This document shows, piece by piece, positions 8,239 through 16,546 of a stretch of DNA of 64,000 bases. The stretch is taken from NCBI GenBank assembly GCA_020253445.1, contig JADCBP010000004.1, positions 277,259-341,258 on the forward strand. The letters are read 5' to 3'. Under the pieces are notes generated by a model. That model did no database searches. It was given only the letters and a program-made list of their open reading frames with translations, and was not told the origin of the DNA. Both the position numbers and the translations under genes were made by a program. Each line of letters starts with the position of its first letter. The stretch's first letter is position 1. Origin of the DNA: Methylobacterium sp. (GTDB lineage: Bacteria > Pseudomonadota > Alphaproteobacteria > Rhizobiales > Beijerinckiaceae).

Positions 8239-9549
8239 ATGACATCACCTCGCCTCACGGTCGAAATCCTGCCGGGCCTCGCTGGCGTTGCGGCGGCGGA
8301 ATGGGACGCGCTGTCGCAAGGCCCGGCCGGGAGCGGAAACCCGCCTGCCCTGAACGACTTGGCGAGCAACCCGGACTCAAGCCCGAAAACTGGCGCACCA
8401 CAATCTCAAGCGCCTGAATCAGGGCGCGATGAGGATGAATCACTCCCTGAAGTCGCAGAATCTCCTTCTGAGGAAGATGAAGCCAACCCCTTCCTCACAC
8501 ACGCTTTTCTGCTCGCGCTGGAGCAATCCGGCTCGGTAGGCGGAAGAACCGGCTGGACGCCGCTTCACCTGCTGGCGCGTGATGAACGGGGCCGCGCGAC
8601 CGGCGCCTTGCCGGCCTATGCCAAGAGCCATTCGCGGGGCGAATATGTGTTCGATCACGCCTTCGCCGAGGCCTACACCCGCGCGGGCGAGCGATATTAT
8701 CCGAAGCTGCAGGTCTGCGTGCCCTTCACCCCCGCCACGGGGCGCCGCCTGCTCGTGCCGGCGGGGCCGGAGGCAGAGGCGATCCGCGCCGGACTCGTGG
8801 CGGGGCTGGAGGGCCTGCGCCAGCGCATCGATGCTTCCAGCCTGCACGCGACCTTCCTCACGCATCGCGACCGCGACACCTTCCTCGGCCAGGGTTTTCT
8901 CGAACGGAATGACCAGCAATTCCATTTCGAAGCTGCCGGCTATCGCGACTTCCAGGATTTTCTCGAAAATCTCGCCTCGCGCAAACGCAAGGTCCTGAAG
9001 CGCGAGCGGCGGGATGCGCTCGCCAATGGCATCACGGTCGAATGGCTCACGGGCAGCGACCTCCGGGAAGCCCATTGGGATGCGTTCTTCGACTTCTACA
9101 TGGAGACCGGCAGTCGCAAATGGGGCACGCCCTATCTCACGCGGGCCTTCTTCAGCGAGATCGGGCAGGCCATGCCGGAAAAGATCCTGCTCATCATGGC
9201 GAAGCGCGCGGGGCGCTCCATCGCCGGCGCGCTGAATTTCATCGGTGGCAACACGCTTTACGGCCGGAACTGGGGTGCGATCGAGCACCATCCCTTCCTG
9301 CATTTCGAACTCTGCTATTACCAGGCCATCGATTTCGCGCTCTCGCGCGGCCTCACACGGGTGGAGGCCGGCGCGCAGGGCGAACACAAGCTCGCTCGCG
9401 GCTATCGCCCGGTGAAGACCATCTCCGTCCATCGTTTCGCCGATCCGCGATTCCAGCGCGCCGTCGCGGATTATCTCGTGCGCGAGCGGGCGCATGTCGA
9501 TGCCATGCAGGAGGAGCTGGAGACGCTCACGCCCTTCCGAAATCCCTGA
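8239..9549 (+). CDS. DUF482 / GNAT-like FemAB-family acyltransferase with an inserted linker
   Basis: A 436-residue protein of the DUF482 family, annotated as putative peptidoglycan-modifying or GNAT-fold acyltransferases. Conserved stretches include NPFLTHAFLLALE, FDHAFAEAYTRAG, KRKVLKRERR, FYMETGSRKWG, GRNWGA and EAGAQGEHKLARGY. The reaction is not established for the family. Oddity: between WDALS (about residue 25) and NPFLTH (about residue 84) there is a 55-residue segment rich in Ser, Pro, Asp and Glu that family members normally lack, encoded by DNA of visibly lower GC. It keeps the frame open and would form a disordered linker before the catalytic domain. Confidence 0.8.
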   Translation: MTSPRLTVEILPGLAGVAAAEWDALSQGPAGSGNPPALNDLASNPDSSPKTGAPQSQAPESGRDEDESLPEVAESPSEEDEANPFLTHAFLLALEQSGSVGGRTGWTPLHLLARDERGRATGALPAYAKSHSRGEYVFDHAFAEAYTRAGERYYPKLQVCVPFTPATGRRLLVPAGPEAEAIRAGLVAGLEGLRQRIDASSLHATFLTHRDRDTFLGQGFLERNDQQFHFEAAGYRDFQDFLENLASRKRKVLKRERRDALANGITVEWLTGSDLREAHWDAFFDFYMETGSRKWGTPYLTRAFFSEIGQAMPEKILLIMAKRAGRSIAGALNFIGGNTLYGRNWGAIEHHPFLHFELCYYQAIDFALSRGLTRVEAGAQGEHKLARGYRPVKTISVHRFADPRFQRAVADYLVRERAHVDAMQEELETLTPFRNP

Positions 9550-9739
9550 TCTGACCCGGGTCGCGAGCCCCGGATGACCGGACAAGGCCGCCTGCCTCGC
9601 TCGAGGCGGCCCGCCATGCCGGGTGGTTGTGGTGCGCTGCGGCTCTTGGTAATCCTTCGGTGCCTGTCGCCGAACCCCACGCGAATTCAGGGCGATCCCG
9701 GCCTGCCGTGGTCACCTTTGCATGAGAGAGGAACGTTGC

Positions 9740-10168
9740 ATGACACCCTATGACGCCGAGAACATCTTCGCGAAGATCCTGCGCGGGGAAATTCCCTGCC
9801 ATCGCATCTTCGAGGACGAGAGAACGCTCGCCTTCATGGACATCATGCCGCGCTCGCCCGGCCATTGCCTGGCCATTCCGAAAGGGCCCGCCCGCAACCT
9901 GCTGGATTGCGACCCGGAGATGCTCTCGCACCTGATCACGAAGGTGCAGCGGATCGCGAAGGCCGCGAAGCAGGCGCTCGGCGCGGATGGCGTGACGCTG
10001 CAGCAATTTTCGGAAAGTGCCGGCGGGCAGGAAGTTTTTCACCTGCATTTTCATATTCTTCCGCGCTGGGAAGGCATGGTGCTGCAACGCCATCCCGCGC
10101 CGAGGGCCGAGATGGCGACTTTGGCCGAACAGGCGGAGAAGATCCGGGCCGCGCTGGCGAGCCTGTGA
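9740..10168 (+). CDS. HIT family protein
   Basis: A 142-residue histidine-triad nucleotide hydrolase/transferase. The signature H101-L-H103-F-H105-I-L-P-R gives the His-X-His-X-His catalytic loop, and the N-terminal part (FAKILRGEIPCHRIFED) is the standard HIT start. It probably hydrolyses adenosine 5'-phosphoramidate-type substrates (Hint branch). The ATG at 9740 follows an AGAGGA ribosome-binding site; the upstream in-frame ATG at 9722 overlaps that site and is less likely. Confidence 0.92.
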   Translation: MTPYDAENIFAKILRGEIPCHRIFEDERTLAFMDIMPRSPGHCLAIPKGPARNLLDCDPEMLSHLITKVQRIAKAAKQALGADGVTLQQFSESAGGQEVFHLHFHILPRWEGMVLQRHPAPRAEMATLAEQAEKIRAALASL

Positions 10169-10200
10169 GAGCGCGGCCTCTCGGGGCGGGCTTTCGCGCT

Positions 10201-10560
10201 TCAACCGCTGAAGGCCAGGCCCGCACCGATCAGCACGATTTCCCCCGCGATGACGCCTGCAAGAATCGAGCGCCGCGCGAGATAGAAGCCCGCAACCCCC
10301 GCCACGAGCGATCCCACGCGCCAGAACAGCGGAATGGTCGCCAGCGCGCCGGTGGGTGTGAGGATAAGCTTCGCCACCACCCCCGCCAGCAGCGCGCTTG
10401 CCACCGCGCGCACCCAGACCAGGATCTCCGAATTCTCATCGATGCCGCGGCCAAGGAACACCGCGAGCCAGCGCCAGATCTCGCTCGGCAGGAAGCCGAA
10501 GAGGATGATCACGAGATAGGGCCAGAGCCCGCCCGATGCATGCTCCAGCCAGGCGATCAT
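10201..10560 (-). CDS. azlD: AzlD-family branched-chain amino acid exporter small subunit
   Basis: A 119-residue membrane protein with four hydrophobic segments and the AzlD domain pattern (an N-terminal helix, then a conserved charged loop around EILVWVRAVASALLAG, then TM helices). It overlaps the end of azlC by 4 bases (ATGA-type coupling) and forms the two-component AzlCD exporter, thought to export branched-chain amino acids or analogues. Near the leucine-catabolism genes this fits, but there is no direct evidence of substrate. Confidence 0.85.
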   Translation of the reverse strand: MIAWLEHASGGLWPYLVIILFGFLPSEIWRWLAVFLGRGIDENSEILVWVRAVASALLAGVVAKLILTPTGALATIPLFWRVGSLVAGVAGFYLARRSILAGVIAGEIVLIGAGLAFSG

Positions 10561-11312
10561 GGCGCATCCGCCTTCTCGCGGCGGGCCTTCAGGAAGCGGT
10601 GGATGAGATAGGCCAGCGTGCCGCCGACGAGGCCCTCAACCAGCAGATCGAGCCCGGCCGGCACGATGGCAATGGCCAGGGGCGCGAGCCCGATTCCGAA
10701 CCCCAGCGCCAGCCAATCCACCGGCTGTTTCGCGGCCGCGACCATGTTGACCAGGAAGAACAGCGGCGAGGTGAGCAGCAGGCCGGCCGCCAAGGCCGCC
10801 GGCAATTGCCCAATAAGGTAATAGCCCGCCCCCGTCGCCAACGCGGCAGCCACGAGCACCGTGTTCGCAAAGCCGAAAAAGTAGGGAATGCGCCGTTCCG
10901 GTGCCATATCCGGCATCACCCGCATGGAATGCACCCAGGCGGTGATCGCCACATAATGCGAGATGAGCAGCAGCACCCAGGTCGGCGTGCCGGGCCGCCG
11001 CATCAGCGGCAGGAGCGCCATGGTCATCGGCAGGAATCGCACGGAGGAGAGCGAGACGGCCACCGCCACGGCGGGCAAGGCCGCGCCCGAGGCAATCGTG
11101 CCGAACAGCACCATCTGGCCCGGCGCTGCCCAGATCAGGACGGTCGAAAGCACCCCTGCCCCCATGGGATAGCCGATATCCCGCGCGAGACCGCCCACGC
11201 CCACCAGCGAGGCCATGAGCATGAGTGCCGGCAGACCCGCCGCATCGCGAATGCCTTCGCGCAAGGCGGACCAGGTGACGGACGGGGAATCAGAGGCAGG
11301 TTCGGCGGGCAT
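10557..11312 (-). CDS. azlC: AzlC-family branched-chain amino acid permease
   Basis: A 251-residue integral membrane protein with about seven to eight hydrophobic helices. It starts with the AzlC-typical AREGIRDAAGLP-like segment and GLARDIGYPMGAGVLSTVLIWAAPGQM (quoted by its ends GLARDIG and WAAPGQM), followed by LSSVRFLPMTMALLP. AzlC is the large subunit of the AzlCD export system. The start is the ATG at 11312, with a divergent space of only about 45 bases to the next gene's stop. Confidence 0.88.
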   Translation of the reverse strand: MPAEPASDSPSVTWSALREGIRDAAGLPALMLMASLVGVGGLARDIGYPMGAGVLSTVLIWAAPGQMVLFGTIASGAALPAVAVAVSLSSVRFLPMTMALLPLMRRPGTPTWVLLLISHYVAITAWVHSMRVMPDMAPERRIPYFFGFANTVLVAAALATGAGYYLIGQLPAALAAGLLLTSPLFFLVNMVAAAKQPVDWLALGFGIGLAPLAIAIVPAGLDLLVEGLVGGTLAYLIHRFLKARREKADAP

Positions 11313-11358
11313 GGATCAGTGATCCACGGATAACCCCGCCGGCCTCAAGAGGTCGAGA

Positions 11359-12534
11359 CTATTTTGCGAGGAAATCGCGGATCGCCCCTTCCGCCTGCTT
11401 GATGTTCAGCACGCCATCGAGATGGCCGCGATCGCCCTGAAGCTGCACCTGCTGCACGGAGAGCCCGGCATCCTTCAGCCGCTTCGCCGTATCATCCACG
11501 CCGCTGGGCGGGAAAACCAGGTCCTTCGGCGAATGAATGAGCAAAACGGGCGCCTTGATCTTCTTCACGCCCTCATCGAGCGTGCCGCCACCTGCGACGA
11601 AAAGCTGGTTCGCCTTCACGAGATAGAGGAAGTGGTTCGCATCCGACACCTTCGCGCGCGCCGCACCCGCGCCATCAAGCGTCGTCTCGATCAGGAAGCG
11701 CTTGTCGAAGCCGGAAGCCGGGTTTTCGCCCTCCTTCGCCCATTTGCGGCCGAAGGTCTTGTTGGCCCAGTCTCCGTGGTTGGCGTGAAGGGTGACGATT
11801 TTCAGGGCCTGCGCGAGGCCATCATTCGGCGGCGTCTTGCCGTAGTAATCGCCCTTGTTCCAGTTCGGATCGAGCCGGATCGGCGAGGCCCAGATGTCGA
11901 GCCAGGCGATGAGGTTCGCATCGGCCTCGCCGAACGCGATGACCGGCATGGCCCTCGCCACGCGATCCGGGTAGCTCGCTGCCCATTCGAAAGTCTGCAG
12001 CGCGCCCATGGAGGCGCCCGCCACAAGCTGGAATTTCTGAATGCCCAGCTGATCCGCCAATTGCCGCTGAACCTCGACGAAATCGCGGATGGTGACGATC
12101 GGGAAATCCATGCCATAGGGCTTGCCCGTCTCCGGGTTGATGCTTGCCGGCCCGGTGGTGATGGTATTGGGGTCGCCCGTATTGAGGTTCACGAGGCTGT
12201 CGACCGACATCACGAAATAGCGGTTGGTGTCGATCACCTTGCCCGGTCCGATGATCGCATCCCAGTAGCCCGGCGCGGCATCGCTTTCCTTGTATTTCCC
12301 CGCGGCATGGCTGTTGGCGGAAAAGAAATGCGCGATGAGAATCGCGTTGGATTTCTCCGCGTTGAGCGTGCCGTAACTCTCCCAGCCGACCTTCACATTC
12401 TTCAGCGTGCGGCCGGATTGGGTCGTAAAGCTCGGAAGTTCAAAGGTTTTCTTCTCGGTCAGCAATGTCTGCGCCGAGGCCGGCGCAACGAGCATGACGG
12501 CAGCGACCAGCGCGGCCTTCCAGCGAATGTTCAT
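11359..12534 (-). CDS. secreted MetX-like alpha/beta hydrolase (E22 family putative esterase)
   Basis: A 391-residue alpha/beta hydrolase related to homoserine O-acetyltransferase (MetX). It has the nucleophile elbow G-A-S175-M-G-A, an acid in the region HSPKDLVFPP and a late GHLDG histidine. Unlike MetX it has a clear N-terminal signal peptide (about residues 5-22, cleavage after APASAQ), so it should be periplasmic and is unlikely to serve methionine synthesis in the cytosol. The family is annotated as an E22-type MetX-like esterase; its substrate is unknown. It stands alone between azlC and clpA. Confidence 0.8.
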   Translation of the reverse strand: MNIRWKAALVAAVMLVAPASAQTLLTEKKTFELPSFTTQSGRTLKNVKVGWESYGTLNAEKSNAILIAHFFSANSHAAGKYKESDAAPGYWDAIIGPGKVIDTNRYFVMSVDSLVNLNTGDPNTITTGPASINPETGKPYGMDFPIVTIRDFVEVQRQLADQLGIQKFQLVAGASMGALQTFEWAASYPDRVARAMPVIAFGEADANLIAWLDIWASPIRLDPNWNKGDYYGKTPPNDGLAQALKIVTLHANHGDWANKTFGRKWAKEGENPASGFDKRFLIETTLDGAGAARAKVSDANHFLYLVKANQLFVAGGGTLDEGVKKIKAPVLLIHSPKDLVFPPSGVDDTAKRLKDAGLSVQQVQLQGDRGHLDGVLNIKQAEGAIRDFLAK

Positions 12535-12632
12535 GATATCCTCCCCCGATCCGCTGCGCGATACGGCAGCGTTTCGAGAAGAAATTAAAGGCCAGCCGGC
12601 GCTGGTGCGTCAATGGGCTTCGAGACTCCGCC

Positions 12633-15110
12633 TCAATTCTTCAGCGGCAGCTTCGGCACCGACGAACGACGCGGCTTCGGCGGTTCCTCATCCGGTGCCT
12701 TGGGCGGCGGAAGCGCCTTGCGCGCGGCAGGCTTGCCCTTGGGCAGCGCCTTGCGCTTCGCTTCCTTCGGCGCCGGCAGAGCCTCCTGCTTCGGGCGGAG
12801 CGGCCCTTCCGGGAATTCGAAGCCCAGCACGCGCTTGCCATTCTCCTCGCGGGTGATGACGCGCACCACGCCGCCGCCTTTCAGCTTGCCGAAGAGCACC
12901 TCGTCGGCCAGCGGGGTCTTGATCGCGGTCTGGATGAGGCGTGCCATGGGCCGCGCGCCCATCTGCTCGTCGTAACCGTTCTCCACGAGCCAGGCGCGCG
13001 CCTCATCCGTGAGCGAGATGGTGACGTGCCGATCCGCGAGCTGTGCCTCGAGCTGCGCGATGAACTTGTCCACGACCTGCGCCACAACCTCCTTCGGCAG
13101 ATGGCCGAACGGCACGATGGCATCGAGCCGGTTGCGGAATTCGGGCGTGAACATCTTGTTGATCGCTTCGGTATCCTCGCCCTCGCGTCGCGCGCGGGTG
13201 AAGCCGAAGGCGCTTCTGGCCATGTCGGCCGCGCCGGCATTGGTGGTCATGATCAGGATCACGTTGCGGAAGGAGACTTCCTTGCCGTTATGGTCTGTCA
13301 GCTTGCCGTGATCCATCACCTGCAGCAGGATGTTGTAGAGATCCGGATGCGCCTTCTCGATCTCGTCGAGAAGCAGCACGCAATGCGGGTTCTGGTCCAC
13401 GCCATCCGTCAGGAGGCCGCCCTGATCGAACCCGACATAGCCGGGCGGCGCGCCGATGAGGCGGCTGACGGTATGCCGCTCCATGTATTCGCTCATGTCG
13501 AAACGAAGCAGCTTCACGCCGAGCGAGGAAGCCAACTGCTTGGCGACCTCGGTCTTGCCAACGCCGGTCGGGCCGGAAAAGAGGTAGCAGCCGATGGGCT
13601 TCTCGCCATCACGAAGGCCCGCACGGGCGAGCTTGATCGCCGCCGTGAGCTGCGAAATCGCGCCTTCCTGCCCATAGACCACGCGCTTCAGCGTGGTTTC
13701 GAGGCCCTGAAGCACCGCGGCATCATCCTTCGAGACCGATTTCGGCGGGATGCGCGCCATGGTGGCGATGGTCGCCTCGATCTCCTTGATGCCGATCGTC
13801 TTCTTGCGCCTGCCTTCGGGCAGCAGCATCTGCGAGGCGCCGGTCTCGTCGATCACGTCGATGGCCTTGTCCGGCAGCTTGCGGTCATGGATGTAGCGCG
13901 CGGAAAGCTCCACCGCCGCCTTCACGGCGTCGTTGGTGTATTTCAGCCGGTGAAATTCCTCGAAATAGGGCTTCAGGCCCTTGAGGATCTCGATCGCATC
14001 GGGAACCGACGGCTCGTTGACGTCGATCTTCTGGAAACGGCGCACCAGCGCGCGATCCTTCTCGAAATACTGGCGATATTCCTTGTAGGTGGTCGAGCCG
14101 ATGCAGCGCAGCGTGCCCGCTGCCAGCGCCGGCTTCAGCAGGTTCGAGGCGTCCATCGAGCCACCGGAAGTGGCGCCCGCCCCGATCACCGTGTGAATCT
14201 CGTCGATGAAGAGGATGGCCTTCGGGTGGGCCTCGATCTCCTTCATCACCTGCTTCAGGCGCTCCTCGAAATCGCCCCGATAGCGCGTGCCGGCGAGCAA
14301 AGTGCCCATGTCGAGCGAAAACACCGTCGCATCGGCCAGCACATCCGGCACCTTGCCGTCGACGATCATCCGGGCGAGGCCCTCGGCGATGGCCGTCTTG
14401 CCCACGCCGGGATCGCCCACGAAAAGCGGGTTGTTCTTCTGCCGGCGGCAGAGCACCTGAATGGTGCGGTTCACCTCGGCCATGCGGCCGATCAGCGGAT
14501 CGATCCTGCCGCCGCGCGCCTTCTCGTTGAGGTTCACGCAATAGGCGTCGAGCGAGCTTTCCTTGCCCTTCTCGCCCTTGCCGTTGCCGTTCTCGGCCTT
14601 GCGGGGATCGGCGGCCCCCTCCTCGCTCTCCTCATCCGCGCCGCGCGGGCTGCGCGAAACCGAGGCGCCCGGCCTTTTCGCGATGCCATGGCTGATGAAA
14701 TTCACCGCATCATAGCGGGTCATCTCCTGCTCCTGCAGGAAATAGGCGGCATGGCTTTCCCGCTCGGCGAAGATCGCGACGAGCACGTTGGCGCCGGTCA
14801 CTTCATCACGGCCCGAGGATTGCACATGGATGACCGCGCGCTGGATTACGCGCTGGAACCCGGCCGTGGGCTTGGTCTCGGTGCGCTCCCGCGCAATCAG
14901 CGCATCGAGTTCGTTGTCGATGTAATGGGTGACGGTGCGGCGCAGATCCTCGAGCCTGACGTTGCAGGCCTCCATCACGGCCGCGGCATCCTCATCGTCG
15001 ATCAGGGCGAGCAGCAGATGCTCCAGCGTCGCATATTCGTGCCGGCGGCTGGAGGCCAGGCTCAGCGCCTGATGGAGGGCATTCTCGAGGCTTTTCGAAA
15101 AACTGGGCAC
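12633..15110 (-). CDS. clpA: ATP-dependent Clp protease ATP-binding subunit ClpA
   Basis: An 825-residue class 1 Hsp100 unfoldase. An N-terminal double Clp-N domain (start [15 protein letters not shown]) is followed by an acidic/Gly linker (about 150-185), then D1 with Walker A GDPGVGKT (about 232-239) and LFIDEIHT, and D2 with Walker A GPTGVGKT and [13 protein letters not shown] Pro/Lys-rich tail ends in VPKLPLKN. It feeds substrates, including N-degron proteins delivered by ClpS, to ClpP. I chose the GTG at 15110, which gives the family start; an ATG at 15140 would add ten residues. clpS lies about 100 bases upstream on the same strand. Confidence 0.95.
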   Translation of the reverse strand: MPSFSKSLENALHQALSLASSRRHEYATLEHLLLALIDDEDAAAVMEACNVRLEDLRRTVTHYIDNELDALIARERTETKPTAGFQRVIQRAVIHVQSSGRDEVTGANVLVAIFAERESHAAYFLQEQEMTRYDAVNFISHGIAKRPGASVSRSPRGADEESEEGAADPRKAENGNGKGEKGKESSLDAYCVNLNEKARGGRIDPLIGRMAEVNRTIQVLCRRQKNNPLFVGDPGVGKTAIAEGLARMIVDGKVPDVLADATVFSLDMGTLLAGTRYRGDFEERLKQVMKEIEAHPKAILFIDEIHTVIGAGATSGGSMDASNLLKPALAAGTLRCIGSTTYKEYRQYFEKDRALVRRFQKIDVNEPSVPDAIEILKGLKPYFEEFHRLKYTNDAVKAAVELSARYIHDRKLPDKAIDVIDETGASQMLLPEGRRKKTIGIKEIEATIATMARIPPKSVSKDDAAVLQGLETTLKRVVYGQEGAISQLTAAIKLARAGLRDGEKPIGCYLFSGPTGVGKTEVAKQLASSLGVKLLRFDMSEYMERHTVSRLIGAPPGYVGFDQGGLLTDGVDQNPHCVLLLDEIEKAHPDLYNILLQVMDHGKLTDHNGKEVSFRNVILIMTTNAGAADMARSAFGFTRARREGEDTEAINKMFTPEFRNRLDAIVPFGHLPKEVVAQVVDKFIAQLEAQLADRHVTISLTDEARAWLVENGYDEQMGARPMARLIQTAIKTPLADEVLFGKLKGGGVVRVITREENGKRVLGFEFPEGPLRPKQEALPAPKEAKRKALPKGKPAARKALPPPKAPDEEPPKPRRSSVPKLPLKN

Positions 15111-15212
15111 GGGAACCGTCTCGCTTTCCTTGTTTCCCATCGAGGGTTGCACCTCGCATGGGTCCTGCACAGGCCTTGCGGCCCTTGGTCGCGGCGAGGC
15201 CCCCGCTCGCCG

Positions 15213-15587
15213 CTACTTCTTTTCCATCACGCATTGCAGCGGGTGCTGGTTGTCCCGCGCATAGGCCATGACCTGCGTCACCTTTGTCTCGGCGACCTCA
15301 TAGGTATAGACCCCGCATTCGCCCACGCCGTGATGATGCACGTGGAGCATGATGCGGGTGGCGTCCTCCTCGGTCCGGTTGAAGAAGCGCATGATGACAT
15401 GCACCACGAACTCCATCGGCGTATAATCATCGTTGAGCAGCAGAACGCGAAACAGATCCGGTCGCTTCGGCCTGGTGACGGTGCGCGTCGCAACAGACGT
15501 GCCGTTTCCCGGCCCCTCGCCCTCCCTCCCGGCCGGGCCAAGGCGGGAAGGCCAATGCAAGCCAGGTTGAGATCGGACAGGAAGCAC
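15213..15587 (-). CDS. clpS: ClpS adaptor protein
   Basis: A 124-residue adaptor for ClpA. The ClpS core (about residues 44-124) contains [14 protein letters not shown], with the N-D-D residues that bind N-terminal hydrophobic amino acids, and the [20 protein letters not shown] region, ending with [10 protein letters not shown]. It delivers N-degron substrates to ClpAP. No ATG exists in frame near the core. The GTG at 15587 has a strong GAGAGAGGG five bases upstream and is the best start; this gives a disordered 43-residue N-terminal extension, longer than usual. A TTG at 15560 is an alternative. Confidence 0.9.
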   Translation of the reverse strand: MLPVRSQPGLHWPSRLGPAGREGEGPGNGTSVATRTVTRPKRPDLFRVLLLNDDYTPMEFVVHVIMRFFNRTEEDATRIMLHVHHHGVGECGVYTYEVAETKVTQVMAYARDNQHPLQCVMEKK

Positions 15588-15794
15588 GGCGACCCTCTCT
15601 CGAGAAAACGCCACCGGACAAATCACCCGATCGAGCCGGAGGGTGGCGCAGCGCCGGGCGACAATCAAGGCCCTTTCAATGAGGCCAGCTCGCCACCTTG
15701 CGCAGGATCAATGTGGGGAGCGATCCGCGCTTCCGCCAGTGGGCAGATCACGGATGCCGGTGGAAAAGCACGCAAATCCCGCCAGGCCCTCCCA

Positions 15795-15829
15795 AAACAG
15801 GAAAGCCCGGCGCTGGAGAGCGCCGGGCT
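15795..15829 (-). terminator. intrinsic terminator of the phasin gene
   Basis: A perfect 11-bp GC-rich stem (AGCCCGGCGCT 15804-15814 with AGCGCCGGGCT 15819-15829) has a 4-base loop. On the minus strand it is followed by TTTCCTGTTTTGG. It lies about 65 bases after the phasin stop. The remaining bases up to clpS (15588-15790) hold no gene I can support. Confidence 0.85.
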
Positions 15830-15894
15830 GAACCACACTAGGCGAAAACCCGGGCTTCGACCCGGCTCTTCCGCATCCTCGCGCGGAGGCTGGC

Positions 15895-16227
15895 TTACTT
15901 GCCGGCCTTGGCGAAAATGGTCTCGAGCGGCTTGGTCGCTTCCTTCGCGAGTTCGGTCACGAGCTCGCCGACCTTGGTGGCATGGGCAACGTAACCCTCG
16001 TAGGAGGACTTCGCGAACTCGGCCTGCAGTTCGATCGCCTTGTCGAGCGTCTTCACGCCGAGCAGCTTCTCGAACTGAGCCGAACCGGCCTCAACGGCCT
16101 TCTTCGAATAATCGGCAACTTCCGAGGCGATCGCCTGAACGCCCTTCTGCTGAACGCCGAACGCCTTGATGGCGAGGTCGAGGTTGTCTTTGCCGTACTT
16201 CTGGATGTCTTCGAAAGCGTTCATCAT
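15895..16227 (-). CDS. phasin family protein
   Basis: A 110-residue, almost wholly helical amphipathic protein without signal or membrane segment. The stretch MMNAFEDIQKYGKDN, then VQQKGVQAIASEVADYSKKAVEAG and the closing KPLETIFAKAGK-type end match Phasin_2 proteins that coat polyhydroxyalkanoate granules (quoted here in short pieces only). The double ATG at 16227/16224 follows AAGGAAC. It has its own promoter with two PhaR-like dyads and its own strong terminator. Presence of a phasin argues that the organism stores PHA. Confidence 0.9.
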   Translation of the reverse strand: MMNAFEDIQKYGKDNLDLAIKAFGVQQKGVQAIASEVADYSKKAVEAGSAQFEKLLGVKTLDKAIELQAEFAKSSYEGYVAHATKVGELVTELAKEATKPLETIFAKAGK

Positions 16228-16295
16228 GGCTGTTCCTTTCGTGGATCTGGATTCGTGGACCGCATCTCCGGCTCCTCTCGGAACCAGTTGAGAAC

Positions 16296-16343
16296 CATTT
16301 ATGTTGCAGCGCACAAAATGTCAAGCAACTATTTTGCGGCGCA
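16296..16343 (-). promoter_or_regulatory. phasin promoter with two TGCNNNGCA dyads (PhaR-type operator candidate)
   Basis: On the minus strand a consensus -35 TTGACA (16324-16319) is followed after exactly 17 bases by TAAATG (16301-16296) as -10. One dyad, TGCAGCGCA (16305-16313), lies in the spacer; the other, TGCGGCGCA (16335-16343), lies just upstream of the -35, with centres 30 bp apart. TGC-N3/4-GCA dyads are bound by PhaR/AniA regulators of PHA genes in related bacteria, so repression relieved by PHA is the likely logic. The rest of the 319-base gap holds only the upstream region of the carboxypeptidase gene. Confidence 0.6.
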
Positions 16344-16546
16344 CAATACGGCTTCCAGGAAACGGCCCCTCGCGATCCCGCTTCCATGATGGCCCGAGCC
16401 GAGCCCGGGCCGTCGCAACCCGAAAAGCGCAGCGGCCTTAACCGGCAGTTAACCGGAAAGAACGCATTTTGTTTCGTGTTGCGTTGCCGCACCGAACCGG
16501 AGCGGCCTGTGCTTGAACCGCCCCTCCCGAAAGGAGGCGCCGGAGA

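Noticed and set aside
9586..9611. GGCCGCCT/AGGCGGCC hairpin after the DUF482 gene as an intrinsic terminator
   Set aside because: The stem is good but the loop is ten bases and no T-tract follows on either strand, so I did not list it as a terminator.
13026..16169. Very long plus-strand reading frame of 1047 codons
   Set aside because: It is antisense to clpA and clpS, its residue composition (His, Arg, Ala-rich without domain pattern) is that of a GC-skewed shadow, and it spans several real genes.
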